The position numbers were made by a program, and so were the translations under genes. Positions 1 through 10,849 of a DNA stretch of 31,701 bases are shown piece by piece. The stretch comes from Smittium mucronatum (lineage: Eukaryota; Kickxellomycota; Harpellomycetes; Harpellales; Legeriomycetaceae). The notes below the pieces were generated by a model, which made no database searches, was not told where the DNA came from, and was given only the letters and a program-made list of their open reading frames with translations. Position 1 is the first letter of the stretch; each line of letters begins with the position of its first letter. Where the stretch lies: NCBI GenBank assembly GCA_001953115.1, contig LSSL01000077.1, forward strand, positions 29,713 to 61,413, in the 5' to 3' direction.

Positions 1-83
1 TTTTCTATACGTCTTTTTCTTTTTTCAAATTTTTTTAGTATAGTTTTTAATGACATTATCTTACAATAAAATTCCGTGATACA
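1..83. repeat. Partial LTR-like repeat end
   Basis: The stretch ending in TTACAATAAAATTCCGTGAT then ACA is nearly the same as the last ~75 bases of the repeat at 22383-22898. Similarity stops right after ...GATACA(A) in both places, as expected at an LTR boundary (TG...CA ends). The rest of the repeat would lie left of the window. It may be the 3' LTR of the minus-strand gypsy remnant that follows, but no clear polypurine tract adjoins it, so that assignment is an inference. Confidence 0.5.
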
Positions 84-399
84 AAAAAAAAATTAATACT
101 TAATCAGGGGCCTTTGATTAGAGGTTTAAATCTATCTTCCATTTATTTTCCCTTAAATTTTCATTTAAAAGGATGGCTATGTTATTTTTTTTGAAAATTG
201 AATTTACCTTCCCCGAAATCGATTATTTAATATTTCCTTCCATAGTTTTCACTATAGTTATAAGCTCATCCATTGGAGTGTCGCAGGATGGAGAAAAATC
301 TGAAGACCTACTAACTTTTATTGTTAGTCTAGGGTTGATCCCATATACCAGAAAATATATAGATTTTTTTTAAATCATAAGATACCTCAATCCATACAA

Positions 400-3300
400 A
401 ATCACAAGGAGTTAAGATTCCCAATTATATTTTTCCTTATTTCATCAATTATTTTAGTTACCAAATAACTTATCATTTAATTCTGTCTTTCCACGGCACC
501 AGTTCATTTGGTCTTTTTTTAAAAAGGTAATTAGTTCATTTGGGCCGATAAGCTGAATTTAATAGCAGTTTAAAATCGTTTTTCTAAGCTAGATTTTGAA
601 TATTCTTTGCAGAAAATTAATTTCTATCTGTGTGTATTTTTTTAGAATCCCAAAATGTGTCATTACACCCTCAATTTTGTTCCTAGCCCGTATTGCGGCG
701 GAAGATGGAGTTGAGATAGCTATATGATAACCATTGAAGCGTTCTAGGCTGGCTAATGTATATTTATTTTTGTAGATAGAGGTCGGAAAAGGTCCTAAAA
801 AGTCAAACTTTTATGTCCCAAATATACCAGATATCGCGAACTGTTCTGAAAAACGGTAAATTTGTCTAAATAAGTTGTGTTTTTGAAAAAAATAGCATGA
901 TTTAATTATATTTTTATATTTTTCAACATGTTAGGCATTCAAAATCTTCCTATTATTCATCTTAAATATTTTCAGATCCAATATTTCACATTTGGGTATG
1001 AATTCTTTTTGTTATTTCTATGAGATCATTTATATTTCTTATTATTTCAGATATTTATGAATGTTAATAAAGTAAGTATTACCATATGTCATAACAAGCG
1101 TCTTTAATGAGAATTTGAAACTCCTGTATTTTTTTACATATGCAGTATCTTTATTGCAAATATATTAATATAACAGATCCATTTTATTTTGCTGATCAAG
1201 GCCCATAGCCTTAATTATATTCTCTGTAACAGAAATTAACACTGTGATAATATCAGTATTAGGATTTCGTGATAAATATTATGTTAGAAGGATCTCCTTT
1301 CCTGGCCGATGCTTTGATAAGCCATCGAATTCAGAAATAATCTGGATCCAGCTAGTTATTCTCAAATAATAATCTTTGATTTTATAGAGCGAATCCACAG
1401 CGGAATTATCGTTATATATAGTAAACCTTCTTCCGATCAAGTAAATCCTAAAAAAATTGTATCTTAAATAACCGATCATGCCTCTTTTTCGTAATAGAGA
1501 TAATTTCTTTCAGCGTTTTGCAATGTAAAAGAATAACGTAAAATTAATATTAATTATTTATTATCGTATCATTGCTCTGATACCCCGTCTAATTTAAAAG
1601 AGCAAGCATCTATGGATAGTATAAAACATTTCTTTTAATTAGGCTGGTGCAATATTAGTACATCAATCTAAATTATTTAAAGCACTCGATATTCCAGCAG
1701 AATTTCGACTATTTTCTGATTAATTTGAGCATTGGTTCAGTGATTTCTGACAAAATCTTAATTGATTTTCTGAAATAGCTAGCAAAGAATAAAGGAGATT
1801 TTACACCTTTGTTATTTTTAGGTTATTTCAAGCTTTCAAAAAATTATATTTTGTTTTTTCTTGGGATATACCCTTTTAAATGACTTCAAATCCTAGTAAA
1901 TTAAATTTTGCCTTCATAAAAGTGAACTTTTCCTGATTTAATGATAAATGATTTTTTCTGCATATATCAAAAACCTTTATTTAGGTGTTCTAAATGTTTT
2001 ATTAATGAGTTGGAATGTATACATATGTCTTCAAAATAAATTGTAAAAAAAAACACGCATGTAGTGTAATGAGCCAATTGAAATTAAACACCTGACCTCT
2101 AGTTAAAGAATCACCATATTTGCTTTATACACCTTCATTTCCCAAAACGATATATAAATTCAGATCTGATCCTTTGGGAAAAGGTTAAGTTTTTCAACAT
2201 CTTAATTCCTTTATTTTAGCTCATGATTTACATACCTTTTTCATAAGTACTCTTGCATTGATTATTGTTTTTAACAAATAAACATCTATATAAATATACC
2301 CTTGACGGGTATGGAGAAAAAATTTCTTTCCGTTATTTTATGAAAATGTGAAGGGGTTTTTGTTAGTCCAAAGGGCATAAACTTGAATCTTAACGTTTCA
2401 AGTGGTGTTAAAATCCAATTTATTTATTTTTACTGACGAGAGCTTAACTTGCCAGTATCTTGAAAACAAATCCGATGTGCTAAATTATTATTATTATTAT
2501 TTCGGATAAGAACTCTGGGAAGTCGTCAATACTTGGCATTGGAAATGTTATTTTTCTGTAAATGCGTTTAATCTCATAAAATTAATAAAAAATCCTTTAT
2601 ATTTCTCTTGATTATTTATTAATACTACGAAAAATGCCCATGGTGAAACTCTAGGCTCTATTATGTCATTTTTTAACATTTTTTCAGCTTCAGCTTCTTC
2701 TTTTTCTTTTCTTCTTTTAAATATTTCCAGATTCTAGTATAGATTGGTGGATGGATTCTAGAAATATTCGGACTATATTCAGAATTTTTTATATCTCTCA
2801 TTTGTAAACGATTTCTTGGGAATAAATATATATATTTAAGCATTTTTCTAATGGAGGTTTCTAGATCATTCTAAGGTATGACTCTTATATTTTACTATAC
2901 ATATACTTTAATATTTCCTGAGAAATTTTCTGAGAATTACAGTAATATTCTAGTTTTGGTACTTCCGGAATTCTAATATCTTTCTTTTTTACAGCTAATA
3001 AGATTCCTTTCTCCTCCCTTGAGGGTGAAAATTCATTCTCAGAATTATTATCTGAGTTTGGGGATAAAATTTTCTAAACCTATTCTGACGAATTATTTTT
3101 TGAATTTAGTTGAAGGGCTATATTATTTTTTTTATTTTGAATTTTTTTTTTATTTTGTAATTTATTTTCGCATTAATAAGCTGAAAAAAAAAATCTATTC
3201 CTAGAAGTATTGGGAAATTGAAATTCCTTAATACTTCAAACTCAGTTATTATTGTTTTATTTTAAAATTTTAATGGAAGTATGAGATTAACTATGAATTG

Positions 3301-3480
3301 TATAGTATCTCCACCGACTGCTGATATATTTGAATTTTTTTCTTCAATACATACATCAAAAATTTTTATTTTACTTTCTCCAATTACACAAGAAGCAGAA
3401 CCTGCATCAATGTAGAAATAATTTTTTTTTCCAAAATGTTCCCTACAATATATTTTAACGGCTTTGGTTCCTTTTTATTT
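400..3480 (-). pseudogene. Degenerate pol (PR-RT-RH-IN) of gypsy-B
   Basis: Protease: IDAGSASCVI near 3400 matches the retropepsin active site (D-T/S-G-A/S-like) and is followed by ILLGIDFF, the usual second motif. Reverse transcriptase: IIEPRVSPWAF near 2670-2630 and YWQVKLS near 2450 match gypsy RT blocks. The catalytic YxDD block survives only as FEDICIHSN near 2030, followed by HLEHLN. RNase H/connection: 1479-1279 encodes FTIYNDNSAVDSLYKIKD and ends in KHRPGKE, the familiar gypsy sequence. Integrase: FDFLGPFPTSIYKNKYTL near 810-760 is the first block of the rve core. Stops and frameshifts separate all of these, so no intact protein is encoded. Confidence 0.8.
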
Positions 3481-4239
3481 ATTGGGACCAAAGATGAACT
3501 CCTTTTAATTGGTTGAAAATCTATACCATTCGAATGCTTTGCTAATAATATTGGTATCCTCTAAGATCAGATAAGGTTTTTATAATTTCTTATAGTGCTC
3601 TAATTAATATTCTTTATAATTCCTGCTAGGTAACTGGTGCCTATGAATCCAAGAATCTCATAGCTAACAGATAAGTGTTTCTTTTGCCCTTGGTTTTTTA
3701 TGTCTTATCCATAGCTTTTTTTTCTTTTCTTTGCGCTGGTAATCATAAAAAATCGTATCTATGGCTCTAAAAATGGTTTGATTGATATGGGGTTCAAATT
3801 ATCGTCGAAAATCATAAGTTTATTTGCAGTCAATAACACTAAACCCTCTTGATTATCCTCTTCTAAACAATCTTCTGCAAGAATAAATGTTTTATTTCTA
3901 TCTATTTTCTCTAGTTTTTAATATTAAAAGCCTTGATAATTTTTTATTACAGATTCTTCACCTCTAGGCTTTGGGTGATTCCTTGTCCTGTTTCCCTTAA
4001 GATCACAATTAAAGCAATACATTATTGTTTTTTTTTTCTGTATTATTTCCTTGCCTTTTTATGTATAACACAATTTCCGATATCATTTTTTCCAGTTTCT
4101 TTATATTTAAGTTATATTCGTTTTTTTGTTGGAATTATCTGGATTTGAGGACAAATATCTGGCTTTTTCTCCAACTTCCATAATTTATCTGTTAGTGCAT
4201 ATTTCAAGAAACCGATTTTCTTTTCTTTTAATTCTGTAA

Positions 4240-4800
4240 AAAATTTCATCAGATCTTTTCTATCCCATTTTTTTATTCCATCTTTTATATTATTTCCCAG
4301 GATAGACCTTTATTTATCTTTATCATAAAGTTTTTATATATTTTTTTTATTGGAGCATTTTTTTACAATTATGTGGGTATAAGAATTTTGATATTAATGA
4401 ATTTAGAGTTAAATTTTTGTATGGATTCCATGTTAGATGTTTCTAGCTCTTCCGGGGCCTTTTTTGCTAACGAGGCTTTATTGGGTTTTAAGCAATAGAA
4501 GCTGAATTTAACTGTAAAGTTTTCTATCCACTATTATAATTTCCATTTAGAAGAATTAAGATTTCCTGTTTCAATTTTGAAAGCCCATTATTCAGCTTTT
4601 GCTTCCATCCACGCTTTAAAAACTAGAGCTTTTTTCTCATCTGGAAATTTTTTTAATTTTTCTTTTCTTTTAAACTGTCTCGACCAAGCTTCTACCGATA
4701 GAAGAAATGTCCCCAAAAAACTTTGGAGAAAACAATTATAACAAGATTTTCTCATTTGTTGTCATATTTATAACCCTTTTTTAGTGCCGGCAACTCGTAT
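4240..4800 (-). pseudogene. Degenerate gag of gypsy-B
   Basis: The minus strand near 4720-4580 gives a charged, tryptophan-containing stretch with segments like VEAWSRQFKR, FPDEKKALVFKAW and, further on, a WIENFTVKF-like segment, reminiscent of the retrotransposon gag domain. Downstream, near 4030-3990, CFNC is followed four residues later by N and then H, in the position of a CX2CX4HX4C zinc knuckle. The conserved His reads Asn and the last Cys reads His. Several in-frame stops are present. The assignment leans on the position upstream of the protease, because gag sequences are poorly conserved. Confidence 0.55.
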
Positions 4801-4860
4801 TCAAAGTTTTCTTAGTTCAGACGCTCTGCCAATAGGTTTGGCTTAAGATTATATAACAAG

Positions 4861-5391
4861 AGAGAACAAAATAATTAGAAACTGGGGAATATGATAAATT
4901 TTTATTAGTTGTTTTAATATTTATTCAAGAATAAATGGGTAGAGAATGATCCCTGATTCTTATTAGTTAATTCCATAGGTTGTTTAAAATAAAATAAAAT
5001 TGCTGATAATATGGTTAAATTAAAGTGTAGATAAAGCGGCACTGATTAGTTTTATAGAAGCTAATTGGTGAGATTAATAAAAAAAACAGTAAGGAAAAAG
5101 ATTTTAATTCACTATCAAATAATTAAATAGTTAGATAATAAATAAGTAAGCGTTTTGTTTTCTTGTGAGAAATCTAGGATACAGTAAGACTCTTTGACGA
5201 TTTGTATTCTTAAATTTAGATATTTTTCTAATGACCTATGGGCCGCATACCTAAGAGAAAATAGGGGTATGCCTCCAATGTCGTAAAATATGAAGTTATC
5301 ATTAATGCCGATGGCAGATTTGGTTGATATAGGATATGGAAAATTAGAAAATTGGGCAATGGAATTTCAGAAGACCCTATTTATGCCGTTG
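4861..5391. other. Gene-free AT-rich spacer between two gypsy remnants
   Basis: No reading frame with recognisable similarity on either strand. It lies where the 5' LTR of gypsy-B would be expected, yet it does not resemble the fragment at 1-83, the 22383-22898 repeat or the gypsy-A LTR. Confidence 0.5.
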
Positions 5392-5395
5392 ATAA
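5392..5395. repeat. Left 4-bp target duplication (ATAA) of gypsy-A
   Basis: ATAA directly precedes the LTR start TGTAGTTCTC and is matched by ATAA directly after the other LTR (12238-12241). Ty3/gypsy integrases usually make 4-6 bp duplications. Four A/T bases in AT-rich DNA could match by chance; the exact fit at both aligned LTR edges is what supports it. Confidence 0.6.
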
Positions 5396-5590
5396 TGTAG
5401 TTCTCTGTCTGCCTAATTTCATATTTTGAAGATTTAAATAAGCGCATTTTACTCTTTTAAACAGGGTAATCTGAAATATTTTCCCCCTTATTTATTTATA
5501 AGGTATTTGTATGCCTATTTATACTTTTACTGACTTAGTGTTTTATGTAAAAGGCTATAATATAATAATAAATTTTATTATGTTTGACTA
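5396..5590 (-). repeat. 3' LTR of gypsy-A, first segment
   Basis: Aligns with the plus-strand left part of the LTR at 11893-12237. Shared blocks include ATTTAAATAAGCGC, GCCTATTTATACTTTTAC and TTTTATGTAAAAG. The alignment stops at the TA dinucleotide 5589-5590, where the mariner-like element begins, and resumes at 7412. Confidence 0.9.
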
Positions 5591-5660
5591 CACCTATTCA
5601 AGATCAAATTCGAAAAAAATAACACCAATTACAAAAAAAGTAAAAATGAATTCGAAAAAA
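5591..5660 (+). repeat. Left terminal inverted repeat of the Tc1/mariner element
   Basis: Seventy bases starting CACCTATTCAAG are inverted-complementary to 7340-7409 with about six mismatches by eye. The inner part, with AACACCAATTAC and GTAAAAATGAATTCG, matches exactly. Related GTAAAAAT-type motifs recur just inside the right end (around 7309-7323), which may be subterminal transposase-binding repeats. Confidence 0.92.
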
Positions 5661-5799
5661 GTAAGACCGAGAAACGTAAAATTACTAAATAAGGCACCTA
5701 ACTGCATATCTAATATCTCTATTGCGTCTAAAAAAAAGCTCTGCATGTAGTAGATAAAATATCGTTAAATCTATCGAGTTACTACTGCATATGAGTCAT

Positions 5800-6660
5800 T
5801 AATTTTATTCTCTATGATTCTGGTGGCCCACTTGACTTGTTTAGATTATATATTAGGATCTCCATTATTAATTTTTTTGACATTATCAAAAAAAAATTTC
5901 TTAATAATTGATTTGATTACACTCCATGCATTTTCTATTAGATTAAGCATAGGAGAGTATGGACTTAGATAAAGTAGCTCTACCTCTTCATAAATTGAAA
6001 TTTCATCCCGGATACAATTTTGACAGGTCGCATTATCAGAAACAATTATGATATTTGACGATGATACACCAAGCCCAATCGCCTCATTTATTATTCCCTT
6101 AATCCATTAGTCAAAACCAACTGATCTATAGCTATTTCTTTGAGTTTTAAAATGCAAAATTCCAAGGGTTGAAATCCCAGCAATAATATGGAAATCTTGA
6201 CCTTAAATTTTTGGGAGCTTTACCACAACCCTCTGAGTTTTTTTCGATCTACCTCTAGATCTCGTCAAAAATATATTTAAATTACTTTCATGGATAAAGA
6301 TGAAGAACTTTCCTAAACTGTAATATTGTAGAAACTTTGTTACGCAATTTTTACGCTTGAATTTATTTCAAAAGATTTAAATTGGGATGGCTCCATATGC
6401 GTTCATTTAACCGTAAATGTTTTAAAATTCAGATGCTTTCCGATTTTCTGCTGTGAGGATAGAGAATCAAATTCCAGGCTTAAAAAATCTTTTAATTATT
6501 TATGCGCGTAAAGATGATTTTCTTCAATTTTTTCGACCGAAAATCCCGAATGATTCTCAAGCATTTTTGTGAACCCTAAACTATCTCCACTCCTATTTTT
6601 TGGATGATAGATCCAGATTTTATCGAACCACATTCAGTAGAATTTGGTATTTTATGGGCA
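5800..6660 (-). pseudogene. Degenerate Tc1/mariner DDE transposase
   Basis: On the minus strand the C-terminal catalytic region is readable. FIFIHES sits near 6300 where families have a FIDES-like block with the first Asp. RSRGRSKK follows. Near 6055 comes IIIVSDNAT with the second Asp. LSPYSPMLNLIENAW sits near 5970-5920, the hallmark block carrying the third acidic residue. The first catalytic Asp reads His, and in-frame stops lie between the blocks (for example before GQDFHIIAG near 6205). The N-terminal helix-turn-helix part is not convincingly readable. The protein would have cut the TA-flanked ends and is now inactive. Confidence 0.88.
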
Positions 6661-7339
6661 ATAAATATACTGATGTATTAAAACCACTTTAAGCTGATTT
6701 TAAAACAGCATCTATAACAGAATAGGGGTATTTTATGTAACAGCCTCTTAACTTTTCTTTTAAAGAATTATTAATTTCAGATAAATCCATAATTGATTTG
6801 AGCTGAATAGATCAAAAAATGATATTGATTGTTTCGAATCAAAGGGGAAATTTTGAAGGCTAATTTATATCTTTTTAGAAGTATATTAGAGGCAAAAATT
6901 TTAAGAAAAAAGAAATAGATATTACTTTTGAGTATGCAGATTATTTTCCGAAAACTCCGATTAATTTTTAAAAAAAAAAATTGTGACACAATTTTCAAAT
7001 ATCAATTATTACAATCTAATGTGTTTAACTTTTAGTAATAACCAATCGCAAATATTCCACAACCATAAAATCGATAAATATCTTCATGTGATGTAATTTA
7101 AATTTTCACAATTTCAAATAAAATTGAAAATCTATCATGGAAAAATGCGCGGAAATGTTTTAAGAACATAAAAAATACCATATATAGACATCATTATCAA
7201 TCTTTATTAAATATCAAAAAAAATAGTCAGTATGTTATAGTTAAATTAAATGAGTAGCTTTTGGTACTCCAGTTTCACGTTCTAAAATTGGTCTTACTTT
7301 TTTTTAATCTATTTTTACTTTTTTTGTGTTTGATTGGTG

Positions 7340-7409
7340 TTTTTTCGAATTCATTTTTACTTTTTTTGTAATTGGTGTTAATTTTTTTGAATTTTTTCCT
7401 GAAAAGGTG
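7340..7409 (-). repeat. Right terminal inverted repeat of the Tc1/mariner element
   Basis: Inverted partner of 5591-5660. Its outermost bases, read inward on the minus strand, are CACCTTTTCAGG. It is followed directly by the duplicated TA at 7410-7411 and then by resumed LTR sequence. Confidence 0.92.
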
Positions 7410-7411
7410 TA

Positions 7412-7546
7412 TAATTGCCTCGTTAATTAATAATTTGTATCACTCTGCGGAGATAATAAATTTTTTATCAACTAATATTTGATCTAGTCATGGGAAATAT
7501 GCCAATCAAAATTCATATTTTAGCCTCTGGTGATTTGCGCATACCA
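7412..7546 (-). repeat. 3' LTR of gypsy-A, second segment
   Basis: Continues the LTR after the nested element. It shares GTATCACTCTG, CATATTTTAGCC and CTGGTGATTTGC with 12115-12237 and ends at ...GCATACCA. The adjoining internal sequence, read on the minus strand, contains the purine-rich GAAACGAGGGA, a plausible polypurine tract. Confidence 0.9.
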
Positions 7547-7559
7547 TAATCCCTCGTTT

Positions 7560-10500
7560 CATTGGTTGTTCGAGGTTTTTGAGTGTCTTGAGATTGTAGA
7601 ACGCAAGACTGGTCTTTTCATTGTTTTTTCTAAACTTAAATCTATGTTGTAATCCTTTAAGTTATCTAGATTCGCTATATCGGTATTTTTTTTAACCCAT
7701 TATTAAATTTGTTCCTTTCTCTAATATTTTTATTAGCTTATATGGACCATTAATTTGGATTACGATTTCTACTCCTTGGGATTTTTTACCTTTAATACGT
7801 AACTGAATTTTTTTAATGCTTTACTTTTCGTCTTTTTATTATGCTTTATCTCCCATTTCATCTTGGATTTTATTTTATTTTTTCTAAGGATTCGTCTCTT
7901 ATCCCTATAATCTTTCTTTCGATTATCTGTATCCGATTTGCGATATAAATTTTCTCATAAAATTGGCCCTCTCCTTGATTTCATATTTCTGGGTTTGTTT
8001 TTTCAACCACGTATAATATTTTCTCCGGTGTACGTTTGGTAGCTGTGGACCTGTCTGACCGTATATTTAAAAATTTCTTCCCTAGCTATGTGTCCCACTC
8101 AGAGTTCCTAATGTAAGTGAATTTGGAATATAAACTTTTAATTGAATATTCATTTTTTTCTATTTGGCCGTTTGATTGTGGTCTATATGCTGTATTGTTA
8201 TTAAATTTTATTCGAAACTTCTCGCAGAATTCAAACATAATTTTTTTTAATGAATTTTAATCCTCTGTCCATAATTATTCGTTGTGGTTCTCCAATTTTT
8301 TTTTACTATTTCTTCTATAATAAATTTCATGGCTTTGGCTGCTTTTACTATTTTAACTGCCCTGTCAACAGGCATCCTGGTTAGATAATAAACTTCGGTT
8401 AGTATATATTTGTTCCATGAGCTTATTGGAGGAAGTATAGGACCTATTACATCCATCCCGATTAGTTTGAACGACTTTTTTTGTCACAGTTGTTACTTCC
8501 AAGTTAGACCTGTGTGTTATCGCTGCAAAGCGCTGTCATGTGTCGCAGTTTAATACTTTTTTTCTCACTTTATCATATAATTTATCCCCTTAATAAATCC
8601 TCAATACTCCGATCAATATATTCGCAATACCAATTTGTGTTTCTTAGTGTATTTTCAATATTTTTACCAATCCTTTTTCTCCTACTATCACCTCCTTCAT
8701 CTATCCTGAGAAAATTTTTTTGAATATTTTATTTTCAATTACCGCTTAATTTTTTTGATGTGTTTCTGATAGCCTTTTTTCTGATTTGGATTCATTTTTG
8801 GGATATACCGCGCTCTTATACAGATTTAAAAAAAAAATTATGTCTTTCTTCAGTCTCCTGATTCATACTATATACCTGTATATTTTTTGACAGGAAATCT
8901 GCGGGATTTTTTGTACCTGATCTATATTTTATCTCGAATTAGTACTCTTTCAAGAGTGATTACCATTTCACTAATCTCCCTGTTATTTTTTTGGCGTTTT
9001 AGATTGCGGCTAAAGCTGAATGGTCCGTAATTATGATGAACTTCTTCCCATAGAAATAAATTTTGAAATTTTTTACCCCAAAAATGACTGACAGTCCCTT
9101 TAAGTGGGTCGCGCTGTAACCCTTTTCGTTTTTTTAGTGTCCTGCTTGCAAAAGATACCGGTTTCTCCTCCCTCTTAATCTTCTGGCTCAGTATTTCCTA
9201 ATCCTTTCAATGAGGCATCGGTGGTTAGTATCAATTCTATCTCCCAATCTGGGTGTGATAATACTGGCGGGCTGGTTAGTATTTTTTTGAAATTTTCCCA
9301 AGAGGCTTTTTGCTCTCCCCCCCCCCCAAAAATGTTCTTCCTTTTTTAACAATTTGAACAATGGTCGTGCTGTTTGTGCAAACCTGTTGATAAAATTTAT
9401 ATAATATCCTATCATACCAAGAAAGGAATGCAATTTTTTGACGTTATTTTGCCTTCCCGACTCCATTACCGCTTTTACTAGTTCCTGGTTAGTGTCCATC
9501 CTTTTTCCTGATATAGTGTGTTCTAGGTATTTCAATTTTTTTTCCGAATATGCATTTTAACTATTTTAGCTTTAAATTCACTTTTTTGATTAGTTCTAGT
9601 ACTTTTTTTAAATCTCTAGGGTGCTCTTTTTCTGACTTATAATATACTATGAAATAGTATATATATTCTACTTTCGTTTTCCAAATTACGTCGGCTAACA
9701 CAGTTTCAATAAATCTTTGGAATGTTGAGGGGCTTTTATCAGTCCAAATGGCATTATTGTATAACAGTATGCATCTAGTTCAGTTATTTAAAATTCCTTT
9801 TTTTTTTATCCTCTTTTTTCAGGGACACTTGATAGAACCAATTAACTTCATCCAGTGTAGAAAATGTTACTACTCCTGATAATGCATCAAATATATGTGA
9901 TATTAAGGGCAGTGCGTAGTTTTCCTTCATCGTAACCCCGTTTAACTTTCGGAAGTCATTTCAAATCCTTAATATTACATTTTTTCCCCAAAAGATCACT
10001 ATGTGAGCGTTCCACTGCTATTCACAAGGTACTATAATCCATTGGTTTACTATAATCTTTATCCCCCGACTACTTTACCTCTCACTGCATATGGTATTTT
10101 TATACGGTTTGAAGCGAATTGGGCTAGCTTTAACGGTGTTTATTTCATGCTATATAATATTTTTAGCTCCCCAGGTCCTCAAGTTCGATAACTAGTAAGT
10201 CTTTATATTCTTATAATACCCTTTTCAATTCGTCTCTTAATCCATCTGCCCTTTCTTCTTCCATCTCGCGCAGTTTTGAAGTTGCAAAGAACTATATTTT
10301 CTCTTCCTGATTTGCTGTTTTTGTACTTAATGATAAAACCACGTCCAAAATCCCTTTAGGTAATATGTGCTTTTTTTCTTCTAGATTTATTGCAGCTCGA
10401 CGCTCCAAGAGCTAATCTACTCCCAAAATCAGTTCTTGGGTTGCATTCGGCATAAATAAACATCCTCTATGAATTTTTACCCGGCTATGGTTATAGGTAC

Positions 10501-10830
10501 CTTCTGCATTTTCCCTATGGTTTTACAACGCTTTCCATCGGCCATTATTATTACTTGACTATTATCTTTTTTAATATTTAGATTTTTGGCAATTTCAAGC
10601 TCTTCGGTCACTGCCGAGCACGCTGCGCCGGTTTCCATTATTTTTCAGTAAGTATTATCATTAATTCTGACTAATGATCTAAGATTTTTAGTTCTATTTT
10701 CAGGGGTTGCTAAAATCATTTTAGGTGGATTTTTCTGTACTTTGCATAGCTCTAGTATTTCCGACCTTGATTTTTGGGAATTGTCTAGAGGTTGTGCAAA
10801 ATTCATCTCGACTTTGCGTTTTCCCAAATC
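7560..10830 (-). pseudogene. Degenerate pol (PR-RT-RH-IN) of gypsy-A
   Basis: Protease: METGAACSAVTEE near 10640-10600, with Glu where the catalytic Asp of DTGA should be, just after an in-frame stop. RT: a FRKLNGV-type segment near 9940 and VVTFSTLDEVNWFYQ near 9850. The YxDD position near 9640 reads YIYYFIVYYKSEKEH, so both Asp are replaced by Tyr. RNase H: LTTDASLKGLG near 9220 and TDHSALAAIRNA near 9000. Integrase: CDT-stop-QRF near 8540, where the second Cys of the zinc-binding HHCC is a stop, then DVIGPILPP near 8450, a MDRG block near 8270 and AYRPQSNGQIEK near 8180. An 11-base C run at 9317-9327 coincides with loss of frame in RT/RNase H. Confidence 0.9.
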
Positions 10831-10849
10831 TTCTTTTATTTAGTAAGAA

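Larger units (their letters stand above)
84..4860 (-). mobile_element. Ty3/gypsy retrotransposon remnant (gypsy-B)
   Basis: Read on the minus strand from right to left, this holds gag-like sequence (about 4800-4240), a zinc-knuckle remnant (about 4030-3990), a retropepsin (about 3440-3200), reverse transcriptase (about 2720-1850), RNase H (1479-1279) and integrase (about 960-400). That order is the Ty3/gypsy order, not the Ty1/copia one. Every domain is broken by stops and frameshifts. No matching 5' LTR is seen at the right end (4860-5391), so this copy is either truncated there or its LTR has decayed past recognition. Confidence 0.8.
5591..7409 (-). mobile_element. Tc1/mariner-type DNA transposon nested in the gypsy-A LTR
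   Basis: An 1819-bp element bounded by 70-bp inverted repeats that start CACC, flanked by TA on both sides (5589-5590 and 7410-7411). In the uninterrupted LTR copy the same site reads ...TTTGAATAGAATTGCC. Here TTTGAC-TA precedes the element and TA-TAATTGCC follows it, so the LTR continues cleanly across the insert with one TA duplicated. The interior encodes a degenerate DDE transposase on the minus strand. TA target choice, ends and transposase all agree with the IS630/Tc1/mariner superfamily. Confidence 0.93.

Noticed and set aside
173..373. 66-codon plus-strand open frame as a small gene
   Set aside because: It lies in the 3' end of the gypsy-B remnant, has no recognisable content, and runs opposite to the element.
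4784..4846. tRNA-like phrases on the minus strand (TTGGCAGAGCGTCTGAA and GAGTTGCCGGCAC)
   Set aside because: They resemble D-arm and 3' acceptor pieces of a tRNA, but no cloverleaf can be drawn (no pairing acceptor stem, no complete D stem or T loop). At most a decayed tRNA or primer-site fragment at the gag end of gypsy-B.
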